From positions 1-64,000 of the forward strand of contig JBBDQU010000036.1 of NCBI GenBank assembly GCA_040905865.1: a stretch of DNA of 64,000 bases, written 5' to 3'. Below the pieces are notes generated by a model, which worked only from the letters and a program-made list of their open reading frames with translations, ran no database searches and was not told where the DNA came from. Numbering within the stretch: position 1 is the stretch's first letter; each line of letters begins with the position of its first letter. Of the stretch, positions 17,643 to 25,608 are shown piece after piece. The position numbers were made by a program, and so were the translations under genes. The stretch is from Alphaproteobacteria bacterium. GTDB lineage: Bacteria > Pseudomonadota > Alphaproteobacteria > UBA8366 > GCA-2717185.

Positions 17643-17899
17643 TAGTTGCTTATGCTTAGAGTAAATTTTTTAAGAGAATTCATGAGGTCATGCTGCAGGG
17701 AACCAGGCAGGATACCGTCCTTTGCAATCCACTCATATATAACCGGGTCGTCATAGGTCAAAATTTCTTCCAGCTGGGCAAGTTCCCGATCTGAAAAGTC
17801 GTTGATACGCTGTTCGGCAAACTTGCCCAGCAGCATGTCCATTTCGCGCATACCGCGATGCCAGCATCGGAACAGAAGCTTCTTGCGGCGTGTATCCAT
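17639..17899 (-). CDS. sdhE: Succinate dehydrogenase assembly factor SdhE (FAD assembly factor, DUF339)
   Basis: An 86-aa protein with the family signature RGMREMD (the RGxxE-type motif that contacts SdhA) near residues 16-22, followed by the LxxFL-like helical bundle and DDPVIYEWI. SdhE promotes covalent flavinylation of SdhA. Start taken at 17899 (MDTRRKKLLFRCWHRG); the open frame to 17965 adds 22 residues without family similarity. It is the first gene of an sdhE-mfd unit and is divergent from recG, an order common in Alphaproteobacteria. Confidence 0.92.
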   Translation of the reverse strand: MDTRRKKLLFRCWHRGMREMDMLLGKFAEQRINDFSDRELAQLEEILTYDDPVIYEWIAKDGILPGSLQHDLMNSLKKFTLSISNY

Positions 17900-18018
17900 T
17901 GAATCCGTATGCCCGGTGGGTAACGCATCGTTTCTTTCAAGGGTCGGGTATAGACTGCCGCGCAATCCCGGTAAATCAGAATGTCCGACCGCTGGCTACC
18001 GGCACGAGCACGTTTGTA

Positions 18019-18047
18019 TTATATGGGGCGTTACCAGCGTCCGTCAT
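18019..18047 (-). promoter_or_regulatory. Candidate sigma-70-type promoter for sdhE-mfd
   Basis: On the minus strand an ATGACG element (18047-18042) and a perfect TATAAT (18024-18019) are separated by 17 bp. It would start transcription about 110 bp upstream of sdhE. The -35 box overlaps sequence just before the chosen recG start at 18049. Confidence 0.4.
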
Positions 18048-18048
18048 C

Positions 18049-20160
18049 GTGACACCCCTTCAGGTCCCGGAGGACGATTTGCGTCCGGAAATTCTGTTCG
18101 ATCTTTTTTCGCCGGTGACCAGCCTGCCCGGTATCGGTCCGCGCAGTGCACGGCTGGTTGAACGCCTCGCCGGACCGAATGCGGTTGACCTGCTCTGGCT
18201 GCTGCCCCGCGAGATTGTCGACCGGCGTTACAACCCAAAAATCGCAGCGGCCGTCCCGGGCCGGATCGCGACGCTGACAGTCCGCGTGGACTCCCATTTC
18301 GCGCCGCCCGTCAAAAGGCAGCCCTATCGCGTGATTTGTTCCGACGATAGCGGATATATCACCCTGATCTTTTTTCATGCGCGCGCGGACTACCTGACAA
18401 GGCAGTTGCCGGAAGGAGAGACACGGGTCATCAGCGGCCGGGTCGAGGCGTTCCGCGGTGAGATCCAGATGACCCATCCGGACCATATTACGGCGCCGGA
18501 GGATGTAGAGGCGATCATGCGCGTCGAACCGGTCTATCCCATGACGGCTAATCTGGCGCCGAAGATCCTGTCGCGGGCGATTGCCGCCATCCTTGAAAAG
18601 CTGCCTGATTTACCCGAATGGCTCGATCCCGCCTATCTGGACAGGCGGCAATGGCCCGGATGGCGCGACGCGGTGACCACGGTCCATCATCCGACGGACA
18701 GCGCGTCGCTTTCGCCGCAGACACCGGAGCGGATGCGCCTTGCCTATGACGAGTTGCTTGCCAACCAACTGGCGCTGTCGGTCATGCGGAATCGGCTGAA
18801 GCGGTCAGTTGGCCGTGCGCTGAAAGGCGACGGCGGGCTGAAGCGGAAAGTCTACCGGTCTCTCCCGTTCAAATTGACGGGCAGCCAGATTGCAGCCCTG
18901 AAAGAGATCGACGCCGACATGGCGGCGCCCGGCGCGATGCTGCGCCTGCTGCAGGGCGATGTCGGCAGCGGCAAGACGGTAGTGGCGCTTTTCGCGATGC
19001 TGAACGCTGTCGAATGCGGTGGCCAGGCAGCCATGATGGCGCCAACGGAAATCCTGGCCCGACAGCATTTCGAGACGCTGCGGGCAATGCTGGAGCCAGC
19101 CGGAGTCAGCGTTGCCCTCCTCACAGGACGCCATAAAGGCGCCGCGCGGCAGCGCATTCTGGATGCGGTCGCCACGGGGGAAACCCGGGTCATCGTCGGC
19201 ACGCATGCGCTGTTCCAGGCGGATGTCGCGTTCAAGTCGCTGATGCTGGCGGTCATCGATGAGCAGCACCGGTTTGGCGTCCATCAGCGGCTAACCCTGG
19301 CGGACAAGGGGCGTGGCATCGACGTGCTGGTCATGACCGCGACACCGATCCCCCGGACGCTGACATTGACGGTTTATGGCGACATGGATGTATCGCGGTT
19401 GACAGAAAAGCCCGCCGGACGAAAACCCGTGGACACAAGGACCGTTCCGCTGTCGCGATTGCCGGAAACGATCGATGGCATCGCAAGAGCCCTGGAGCAC
19501 GGCGCCAAGGTCTATTGGGTCTGTCCGCTCGTGGACGAAAGCGAGGTGCTCGACCTCGCGGCGGCGGAGGAACGCTATACGGAATTCCGGACAAGGTTCG
19601 GCGATATTGTTGCGCTGGTGCATGGCCGGATGAAACCCGTGGAAAAGGATGCGGCGATTGCCCGTTTCGTTGAAGGCGATGCGCGTATCCTGGTTGCCAC
19701 GACAGTGATCGAAGTCGGCGTCGATGTTCCCGACGCGACCGTCATGGTCATCGAGCATGCCGAGCGTTTCGGTCTGGCGCAATTGCACCAGCTGCGCGGC
19801 AGAATTGGCCGTGGCGAGAAAGCATCGAATTGCCTGCTGCTCTACGGTCAGCCGGTCACGGAAACCGCGCGGTCGCGGCTGAAGATATTGCGGGAAACCG
19901 AGGATGGTTTCCGGATTGCGGAGGAGGACCTGCGGCTGCGGGGCGCCGGCGAAATGCTGGGAACGCGGCAAAGCGGCCTTCCGGAATTCAGGCTTGCGGA
20001 TATTGCCCTGCATGGCGATCTTCTGGCTGCGGCCCGAGATGACGCGAACCTGATTCTGAACAGGGACCCGGATCTGAAAAGCGAACGCGGCAAGGCGCTT
20101 CGAAACCTGCTTTATCTGTTCGGGCGGGACGCGGCTATCGTCAATCTTCGATCTGGTTGA
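18049..20160 (+). CDS. recG: ATP-dependent DNA helicase RecG
   Basis: A 703-aa helicase with the N-terminal wedge/OB domain (LPGIGPRSARLVERL helix-hairpin-helix near residue 22), Walker A LLQGDVGSGKTVVAL near 302, DEQH box VIDEQHRFGVHQR, motif III MTATPIPRTL, and the C-terminal QLHQLRGRIGRG motif VI. RecG remodels stalled forks and branched DNA. The frame is open back to an ATG at 17890, but the GTG at 18049 gives the standard length and begins just before the conserved N-terminus; the 53-residue extension would run over the sdhE promoter. The 3' end overlaps the DUF502 gene by 20 bp (convergent). Confidence 0.95.
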   Translation: MTPLQVPEDDLRPEILFDLFSPVTSLPGIGPRSARLVERLAGPNAVDLLWLLPREIVDRRYNPKIAAAVPGRIATLTVRVDSHFAPPVKRQPYRVICSDDSGYITLIFFHARADYLTRQLPEGETRVISGRVEAFRGEIQMTHPDHITAPEDVEAIMRVEPVYPMTANLAPKILSRAIAAILEKLPDLPEWLDPAYLDRRQWPGWRDAVTTVHHPTDSASLSPQTPERMRLAYDELLANQLALSVMRNRLKRSVGRALKGDGGLKRKVYRSLPFKLTGSQIAALKEIDADMAAPGAMLRLLQGDVGSGKTVVALFAMLNAVECGGQAAMMAPTEILARQHFETLRAMLEPAGVSVALLTGRHKGAARQRILDAVATGETRVIVGTHALFQADVAFKSLMLAVIDEQHRFGVHQRLTLADKGRGIDVLVMTATPIPRTLTLTVYGDMDVSRLTEKPAGRKPVDTRTVPLSRLPETIDGIARALEHGAKVYWVCPLVDESEVLDLAAAEERYTEFRTRFGDIVALVHGRMKPVEKDAAIARFVEGDARILVATTVIEVGVDVPDATVMVIEHAERFGLAQLHQLRGRIGRGEKASNCLLLYGQPVTETARSRLKILRETEDGFRIAEEDLRLRGAGEMLGTRQSGLPEFRLADIALHGDLLAAARDDANLILNRDPDLKSERGKALRNLLYLFGRDAAIVNLRSG

Positions 20161-20944
20161 GCAGTTCCCGGCGATCCACCTTGCTTTGAAGCGACTCGAT
20201 GTTTTCGTAGCGTCCCGCCGAAACAACCGGCATCGATTTTTCGCTTTCCGAGCGCCTGTCGGGCGGGGTCACGAGCCCGATGGAGATGACCATCTTCACC
20301 GCTTCCTCGACAGTCATGTGGAGAATCTGGATATCCTCGCGCGGCACATACAAAAGAAAACCGGAGGTCGGATTGGGAGTCGTCGGAATGTAGACGTTGA
20401 CCACATCTTCCAGGATGAGGTTCTGGACCTCGCCTTCGGTCGTCCCCGTCAGGAACCCGATTGTCCAGACGCCGCGTCGCGGATACTCGACGAGAACCGC
20501 CTGCCGGAACGCGGTGGACTTGTCCTTGAACACCGTTTCCATGATCTGTTTGATGGCGCTGTATACCGTGCGGATGACGGGCATCCGGGCCAGTATCTGT
20601 TCGCCAAAATTGACGACCATGCGCCCCAGGAATCCCGCGGTCAGGGCGCCGATCAGGGTTATAAAAACCAGCAGGATCAGCAAGCCAAGGCCAGGCAGCC
20701 CGATACTGATACCCAACACGTCCTTAAAGTAGGTATCCGGATTCCAGCCTTGCGGAATCAGTGGAACGATATGATCGTCCACGGCGCCGACCAGCCACCA
20801 TGCCAGCGCCAGCGTTACCGTCAGCGGCATTGTGACGAGAACGCCCGCGAAAAAATAGCTGCGAATTTTCGAAAGAATGCCGTAGCGACGTCTGTCCTGA
20901 CGCATTTTAGCCGCTTTACGTCGGTCGGAATAGATCTTCACCAC
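20141..20944 (-). CDS. DUF502 family inner-membrane protein
   Basis: A 267-aa protein of the DUF502 family. A basic N-terminus precedes two transmembrane helices (about residues 28-52, GVLVTMPLTVTLALAWWLVG, and 80-108, GLLILLVFITLIGALTAGF), then a conserved soluble region with RMPVIRTVYSAIKQ and VYIPTTPNPTSGFLLYVP. The P-N-P-T-S-G segment is a family hallmark. Function is unknown; the plant relatives COV are linked to vascular patterning. A later Met (MRQDRRRYG) is an alternative start. Convergent with recG, the frequent alphaproteobacterial arrangement. Confidence 0.9.
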   Translation of the reverse strand: MVKIYSDRRKAAKMRQDRRRYGILSKIRSYFFAGVLVTMPLTVTLALAWWLVGAVDDHIVPLIPQGWNPDTYFKDVLGISIGLPGLGLLILLVFITLIGALTAGFLGRMVVNFGEQILARMPVIRTVYSAIKQIMETVFKDKSTAFRQAVLVEYPRRGVWTIGFLTGTTEGEVQNLILEDVVNVYIPTTPNPTSGFLLYVPREDIQILHMTVEEAVKMVISIGLVTPPDRRSESEKSMPVVSAGRYENIESLQSKVDRRELLNQIED

Positions 20945-21098
20945 GAGTCTTTTACGTTCCTATCGAAGGTTGAATGTTCAGAGAATGGCAGTACATATGC
21001 GCCGGTAACCGAAGCATTGCAAGCATTTCAGGGATTTTCAGGCTGCTGCAACCAACGCCGCTATATTGCGGAAGCATCGCGTGCTATGACGCGCACGC

Positions 21099-22157
21099 AT
21101 GCAGTCACACGGATCAATTCAACCGCGAATCAGGGCGGTAACCACGGCCGTGCCGCCTATCGTTCTGGATCAGGCGGATGTGGAGGCGCTGGGCCGCAGG
21201 ATATTTACGGCGCGCGGCGCCACGTTCGAGCGCATGCGTCCCGTCTATGCCAATGCCGGCATCGACACGCGATATTCCTGCGTCGATCTGGACTGGTACA
21301 CCCGGGAACACAGCTGGCAGGAGCGGAGCCTGCTTTATGTCGAGCATGCCCGAAAACTGGCGAAAATGGCAGCCGGCGAATGCCTGGACCGGGCGGGGCT
21401 GTCGCCGGAGGACATTGGCGGCATCGCCGTCGTATCGACAACCGGTGTCGCAACGCCGAGCCTGGATGCCCTGCTGATCGAGGACATGGCCCTGCGCCGG
21501 GACATCAGCCGGCTGCCGGTTTTCGGCCTTGGATGCGCCGGCGGAGTCATCGGCCTCAACCGGGTCGCCGAACTCGCCCGCGGGCAGCCGGGAAAAAAAT
21601 GGCTGTTCATCGTGGTCGAGCTGTGCGGACTGACCTTTCGCCGCGCCGATGTGTCCAACAGCAACATCGTGGCGACCGCACTGTTCGGCGATGGCGTTGC
21701 GGCCATGGTTATCGATAGCGAAACCGATACAGGCCCCGCGGTTATCTGCGGCGGCGAGCATACCTGGCCGGAGTCGCTGGATGTCATGGGCTGGCAGATA
21801 CAGGATGACGGCTTCGGCGTTCTGTTCAGCCGCGACATCCCGGATCTTGTCCGCACGGTATTCGGCGATGCACTGGCCGGCTTTCTGCGCGGTGCCGGCA
21901 TGTCCCTGTCCGATTTCGCGGAAATCGTTCCCCACCCGGGCGGCGCCAAGGTTCTTACAGCGCTGGAGGAAACCATGCACCTGCCTGTCGGCAGCCTGGA
22001 CTGTGCCCGGGACGTCCTGCGCGGCTACGGAAACATGTCCGCCGCCACGGTGTTTTTCGTATTGCAGCGCAGCCTGGAAAAAGCGCCGCATGGCCGACGG
22101 CTCCTGTCGGCACTCGGACCGGGATTCACGGCCGCGTTTTCGGTGCTGGAGCACTAA
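21099..22157 (+). CDS. Type III polyketide synthase (chalcone/stilbene synthase-like)
   Basis: A 352-aa homodimeric-type ketosynthase of the chalcone synthase superfamily. The catalytic triad is visible: Cys146 in VFGLGCAGG, His279 in VPHPGG and Asn312 in GYGNMSA. The segment ALFGDGVAAMVI and the C-terminal LSALGPGFTAAFSVL are standard family blocks. Bacterial homologues (BpsA, SrsA, ArsB/C) extend acyl-CoA starters with malonyl-CoA to alkylpyrones or alkylresorcinols. The next gene, 5 bp downstream, is an ICMT-like methyltransferase, as in bpsA-bpsB and srsA-srsB. No clear ribosome site precedes ATG 21099. Confidence 0.92.
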   Translation: MQSHGSIQPRIRAVTTAVPPIVLDQADVEALGRRIFTARGATFERMRPVYANAGIDTRYSCVDLDWYTREHSWQERSLLYVEHARKLAKMAAGECLDRAGLSPEDIGGIAVVSTTGVATPSLDALLIEDMALRRDISRLPVFGLGCAGGVIGLNRVAELARGQPGKKWLFIVVELCGLTFRRADVSNSNIVATALFGDGVAAMVIDSETDTGPAVICGGEHTWPESLDVMGWQIQDDGFGVLFSRDIPDLVRTVFGDALAGFLRGAGMSLSDFAEIVPHPGGAKVLTALEETMHLPVGSLDCARDVLRGYGNMSAATVFFVLQRSLEKAPHGRRLLSALGPGFTAAFSVLEH

Positions 22158-22162
22158 TTACC

Positions 22163-22675
22163 ATGTCGGGTGCGTTGGGCCTGGCGCAATGGATCGTGCT
22201 TGCGGTCGCTGTACAGCGCATTCTTGAACTGGCGCTGGCCCGCCGCAACACCGTCCGGCTGCTGGCCGCCGGCGGTATAGAGGCCGGTGCGGCGCACTAT
22301 CCGGTAATCGTCCTGTTTCATGCGGCGTGGCTGGTCGCGAACTTCATTTTTCTGCCCGCGGATTCCGCGGCGAACGGGCTACTGCTCGCCGTGTTCTGTC
22401 TTCTCCAGGCCGGACGTGTCTGGGTCATCGCGAGTCTCGGGAGATACTGGACGACGCGCATCATTACGCTACCCGGTCAGCCGCTTGCGGCGCGGGGCCC
22501 CTACAGGCTGATGCGCCATCCCAACTACGCGATCGTCGCCCTGGAAATTGCCTGTTTGCCCCTGATATTCGGCGCATGGCATATCGCCATTCTCTTTACC
22601 GTCGCAAATCTGCTCATCCTGGCGTGGCGCATCCGTGTCGAGGACAGGACTTTGGCGCCGCGGCGCGGGGCGTGA
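22163..22675 (+). CDS. Isoprenylcysteine carboxyl methyltransferase-like membrane protein
   Basis: A 170-aa membrane protein of the ICMT/phospholipid methyltransferase family. About four hydrophobic segments are seen, with the conserved C-terminal SAM-binding region G-P-Y-R-L-M-R-H-P-N-Y near residue 113 and a terminal RVEDRTL, both typical of ICMT. In bacterial type III PKS operons this protein (BpsB/SrsB type) methylates the alkylpyrone or alkylresorcinol made by the partner synthase. Starts 5 bp after the PKS stop codon, so co-expressed. True protein prenylation is not expected in this setting. Confidence 0.88.
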   Translation: MSGALGLAQWIVLAVAVQRILELALARRNTVRLLAAGGIEAGAAHYPVIVLFHAAWLVANFIFLPADSAANGLLLAVFCLLQAGRVWVIASLGRYWTTRIITLPGQPLAARGPYRLMRHPNYAIVALEIACLPLIFGAWHIAILFTVANLLILAWRIRVEDRTLAPRRGA

Positions 22676-22696
22676 ATTGTTCAGGGGGCTTTTTTT

Positions 22697-22712
22697 GGCG
22701 CGCCGGCGCGCC
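22697..22712. repeat. 16-bp GC palindrome (two abutting GGCGCGCC)
   Basis: GGCGCGCCGGCGCGCC lies just after a T7 run in the 105-bp gap between the methyltransferase and the Crp/Fnr gene. The T run precedes rather than follows it on the + strand, so it is not a terminator in the usual order. It may be a simple low-complexity GC palindrome. Confidence 0.4.
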
Positions 22713-22780
22713 ACGACAATAGCCTCGCAATGTGTCCAACCGCGCGATAAAATCGGATATCTCACTTCCAGGAGTCTTCC

Positions 22781-23479
22781 ATGACCGGCGAGCAGTTGAA
22801 CACACTAGCAAAAGTCGGCTTGTTCAAAGACCTGCCCGAATCGACGCGTCAGGCACTGGAAAAGCGTTGCCGATGGCGAAACTATAGTGCGCATGAACAG
22901 ATTATCGACCGACAAAGTGATACCCAGGATGTTTATTTCATCGTCCATGGCCGTGTACGGGTGGTCAATTATTCCATGTCCGGCCGCGAAATTGCGTTCG
23001 ACGAGATAGAGTCCGGTTCGTATTTCGGTGAACTTGCCGCCATCGATGGCGAACCCCGTTCGGCGAACATTGTCGCCCTGGAAGCGACAACCGTGGCGAT
23101 CCTGTCGAGCGAGGCATTCCGGGCGGCGCTGCAGGAAAACCCCGAACTGGCGCTGCAACTGATGTTGCGCATGTCCAGTATTATCCGGGCTTCGACGGAA
23201 CGGATCATGGATCTGAGCACGCTGGGCGCGAATAACCGGATCTATGCCGAAATACTCAGACTGGCGAAAAGCGATGTCCGCGACGACAATACCGCGGTTA
23301 TCACGCCGGTACCGATTCACGGCGATATCGCCAGCCGTGTCAGCACCACCCGCGAAACCGTTGCCCGCGTGTTGAGCGAATTATCCCGGCTTAATCTGGT
23401 CAAGCGGGAACGGGACAGGCTAGTCATTCTGGATCTTGAGCATCTCACGGAAATGGTCGAACAGTTTCAGGTCGAATAA
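22781..23479 (+). CDS. Crp/Fnr family transcriptional regulator
   Basis: A 232-aa regulator with an N-terminal cyclic-nucleotide-binding-like beta-roll (residues 12-130, including GSYFGELAAIDGEPRSANIVAL, close to the cAMP phosphate-binding cassette pattern GE..A....R.A) and a C-terminal winged HTH (recognition region DIASRVSTTRETVARVLSEL near 188-207). No N-terminal cysteine cluster is present, so it is not an Fnr-type oxygen sensor. The retained G-E-L-A...R-S-A cassette suggests it binds a cyclic nucleotide or similar effector. It lies downstream of the PKS pair; regulation of that pair is possible but unproven. Confidence 0.9.
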   Translation: MTGEQLNTLAKVGLFKDLPESTRQALEKRCRWRNYSAHEQIIDRQSDTQDVYFIVHGRVRVVNYSMSGREIAFDEIESGSYFGELAAIDGEPRSANIVALEATTVAILSSEAFRAALQENPELALQLMLRMSSIIRASTERIMDLSTLGANNRIYAEILRLAKSDVRDDNTAVITPVPIHGDIASRVSTTRETVARVLSELSRLNLVKRERDRLVILDLEHLTEMVEQFQVE

Positions 23480-23525
23480 GGCTTTTCTCTATGCCACGCG
23501 AATATTTTCCGTGGGAGATACCGGA

Positions 23526-24179
23526 ATGGAACAGGCAGTATGCGTCCCAGGGTCGGCAATTCGGGAAGGTGTGGTAATCTGTCCGCTGATCCGCATCGCG
23601 CTTGCCGCTTTCGTTCTTCTTTTCACCGATATCGGGGTGGGGTCGGCGGATTCGCAGGAACAACTCGAGACGACGGCAGTCATTTCGGCCCTGGGTATCA
23701 GACCGATTGCTTCCGGTGCGCGCGTCAGGATCAGGCTCGCCGATGATTCCGATTTCAATCGCCAGCTTGCCATCGTTGCGGGCGAATCCCTGCGGGATGC
23801 GGGCTACGGCAATGACAGTACGGCGCCCCAAATCACGCTGCGGATCGAAACCAGAAATAACGCACCCGGGGTCACGGAGGACAATTCCATAGGTCGCCTG
23901 CACGCGGATAGCGGCGGCGATATCGACCTGAACGTCCGCTTGTGGTCATCCAACAGGAACAGCCTGTTGAAAAAGAACACCGGCGAAGCCGGGGGAGATC
24001 CCACTTACGTCATCCAAATGGAAGCGTATGACGAGGTCGCGGGTACGGTGGCCTGGCAGGCCGAGGCGCGTACCGACAAGGTTAACGCCAACAATATCGA
24101 AGCCGGCAGCGCCATGGTTCGACAGCTGATTGCCGTTTTCGGAAAGGCCTCTGAACCGGTATTTATTCCGTTGCCATAG
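23526..24179 (+). CDS. Putative exported protein of unknown function
   Basis: A 217-aa protein, not recognised. After a short lead it has a hydrophobic signal-like segment (LIRIALAAFVLLFTDIGVGSA) at about residues 20-41, then a mature region rich in beta-strand-like alternation (RVRIRLADDSDFNRQLAIVAGESLRDAGY, YVIQMEAYDEVAGTVAWQAEARTD). The pattern recalls small lipoprotein-like or DUF4136-type envelope proteins, without a lipobox. ATG 23526 has a GGGAG site 8 bases upstream; a GTG at 23571 closer to the signal segment is an alternative. Confidence 0.6.
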   Translation: MEQAVCVPGSAIREGVVICPLIRIALAAFVLLFTDIGVGSADSQEQLETTAVISALGIRPIASGARVRIRLADDSDFNRQLAIVAGESLRDAGYGNDSTAPQITLRIETRNNAPGVTEDNSIGRLHADSGGDIDLNVRLWSSNRNSLLKKNTGEAGGDPTYVIQMEAYDEVAGTVAWQAEARTDKVNANNIEAGSAMVRQLIAVFGKASEPVFIPLP

Positions 24180-24199
24180 GTGTTCGGGCGAATGCGGCG

Positions 24200-24228
24200 T
24201 TGACCTTTGCCTTAAGTCTTTCTATTTT
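24200..24228 (+). promoter_or_regulatory. Promoter for tRNA-Lys
   Basis: TTGACC (24200-24205) and TATTTT (24223-24228) are spaced by exactly 17 bp. The predicted transcription start near 24235 is about 23 bp before the mature tRNA 5' end. Confidence 0.55.
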
Positions 24229-24257
24229 CGCGCCGCCCAGCGGCTTTCGGGTTTGGC

Positions 24258-24333
24258 GGGCGCGTAGCTCAGTTGGTAGAGCATCTGACTTTTAATCAGA
24301 CGGTCGTGGGTTCGAATCCCGCCGCGCTCACCA
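24258..24333 (+). tRNA. tRNA-Lys (UUU anticodon)
   Basis: A 76-nt cloverleaf. The acceptor stem GGGCGCG pairs with CGCGCTC (one G-U), followed by discriminator A and an encoded CCA. The D arm contains AGCTCAGTTGGTAGAGC; the anticodon stem TCTGA/TCAGA encloses loop CTTTTAA with anticodon TTT; the T arm holds GGTTCGAATCC. All canonical positions are present. Confidence 0.98.
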
Positions 24334-24449
24334 GTTAAATCAATAATTTAGACGATTCTAATAAATGCGGCGCAGCCTGTTATGGGACATTTTATGTGCA
24401 ACGGCCAGTTATTCTACTTTCAAGGGTATTAATAAGTATCATTCCTGCA

Positions 24450-24455
24450 TATAAT
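24450..24455 (+). promoter_or_regulatory. TATAAT -10 box upstream of first PAS-like gene
   Basis: A perfect TATAAT sits 38 bp before the ATG at 24493. The matching -35 (TATTAA at 24427, 17-bp spacing) is poor. If used, transcription starts near 24462, which excludes the GTG at 24460 as start of the gene. Confidence 0.3.
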
Positions 24456-24492
24456 ATCCGTGCCGCAATTTAAGATAGAGGCAGCCCTGCGC

Positions 24493-25044
24493 ATGTATCT
24501 TCCTGTGGAGACAGTTTCAGAGACCGCCGGTCTGGACGAGCAGCTTCGGGAACGCTATTCCACGAAGGCATTCCTGGAGCTTGAACAGGGAACGGTACTC
24601 GGCCGGTTCCACGATTTCTGGGCGTCGCTTCCGCAAGATGATAACGGTTTGCCAATTCTAACCGATGACATGCTGAAAGCCGGACTCCCCGGCGACGTGT
24701 TGCATTGGGTATCGCGGATAGACACCCGGCCGGAAAACCCGATGGAATATATCATGCAGGCGTGCAGCACGCGGCAGTTGCCGGAATATTGCGTCGGAGC
24801 CGCGGATACCCTGGTCATCGAAATTCCCTGTATTTTTCATGCCATACAACTGGCCATCGAGTGCCTGGCTTGCAAACATGACCGCAATGCCGCATATCAT
24901 GTGATAAATCAGACGATTGGCGGCAAGCACAGCCATTATGGGCGACTTTTGCTTCCGGTTGGTGATGCCTCGGGGGGTGTTGTGGAAATTTTCCATGTCA
25001 TTCGTCCTGTACAGGTGTCCCATAACGTCGAAGCCGTGGGATAA
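24493..25044 (+). CDS. PAS_5-like small sensor protein, paralogue 1
   Basis: A 183-aa protein. It has the pattern of the small PAS-like (PAS_5) proteins common in Rhodospirillales: FHDFWASL then LP near residue 45, a central variable region, and a C-terminal YHVINQTIGGKHSHYGRLLLPVGD...GVVEIFHVI that fits the conserved RY-x-R-L-L-P-L-x-D block. The neighbouring gene encodes a clear paralogue with the same landmarks. Function of the family is unknown; a ligand- or signal-binding role is inferred from the fold. Start chosen at ATG 24493 over GTG 24460 because of the TATAAT box at 24450. Confidence 0.55.
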   Translation: MYLPVETVSETAGLDEQLRERYSTKAFLELEQGTVLGRFHDFWASLPQDDNGLPILTDDMLKAGLPGDVLHWVSRIDTRPENPMEYIMQACSTRQLPEYCVGAADTLVIEIPCIFHAIQLAIECLACKHDRNAAYHVINQTIGGKHSHYGRLLLPVGDASGGVVEIFHVIRPVQVSHNVEAVG

Positions 25045-25062
25045 TCTTCTGGATTCAATGGA

Positions 25063-25581
25063 ATGTACGGTGTCTTAAGGCGACATGAAGAACAATCGGG
25101 AACTGATTATCAGGACCGTCTGTTTCTGTCATTCGACAAGATGTTCTCGCGCGAGAAGACGAGCGCGCTCGGCGAAATCTTCGATTACTGGAAGTTCCGG
25201 CGCAACGAACAGGTCGGCCTGCCGACAGTCGATACATTTCGCCCGAAAGATGAGATGCCATCGGGAAACTCCAGGGCCATTACCATGGTCGACGTCACCT
25301 ATAGCGATCCGGCCAATTTTCTGTTTTTCAGCCACCCGCAATATACAAGGGGGTTTTTCGATCTTTCCCGGCGCCGCCTTGGAGACCACCCAAGCCTGAT
25401 GAATGTGAAATCCTGCGCGGCGGATTACCTGTATTGCATGATTAGCCGCAAACCCATTTATCACGAAATTATCCAGACAATCGGGAACGCCAATCGCCAC
25501 TACGTACGATTGGCGCTCCCTATTGCAGACAATTCGGGTCGGGTCGTCAATCTGGCTTATGCGATCCGCATGATAGGTTAA
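25063..25581 (+). CDS. PAS_5-like small sensor protein, paralogue 2
   Basis: A 172-aa protein 18 bp downstream of its paralogue. It shares the F-D-Y-W...LP segment (residues 39-55), a conserved ADYLYCMISRKPIYHEIIQTIG block near 125-146 and the terminal HYVRLALPIADNSGRVVNLAYAI, where the first copy has HYGRLLLPVGDASGGVVEIFHVI. The middle region is divergent, so the duplication is old or sensing differs. Met27 is an alternative start but has no ribosome site. No signal peptide or membrane segment is seen. Confidence 0.6.
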   Translation: MYGVLRRHEEQSGTDYQDRLFLSFDKMFSREKTSALGEIFDYWKFRRNEQVGLPTVDTFRPKDEMPSGNSRAITMVDVTYSDPANFLFFSHPQYTRGFFDLSRRRLGDHPSLMNVKSCAADYLYCMISRKPIYHEIIQTIGNANRHYVRLALPIADNSGRVVNLAYAIRMIG

Positions 25582-25608
25582 GGCGGACCGCTTTCAGCAC
25601 GATTGGCT

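Noticed and set aside
17890-18048. N-terminal extension of recG from ATG 17890
   Set aside because: The extra 53 residues show no RecG similarity, cross the sdhE 5' end and promoter, and would exceed the usual length.
24258-24333. tRNA-Lys as an integration site with a flanking att repeat
   Set aside because: No duplicate of the tRNA 3' end was found in the following kilobases and no integrase gene is present.
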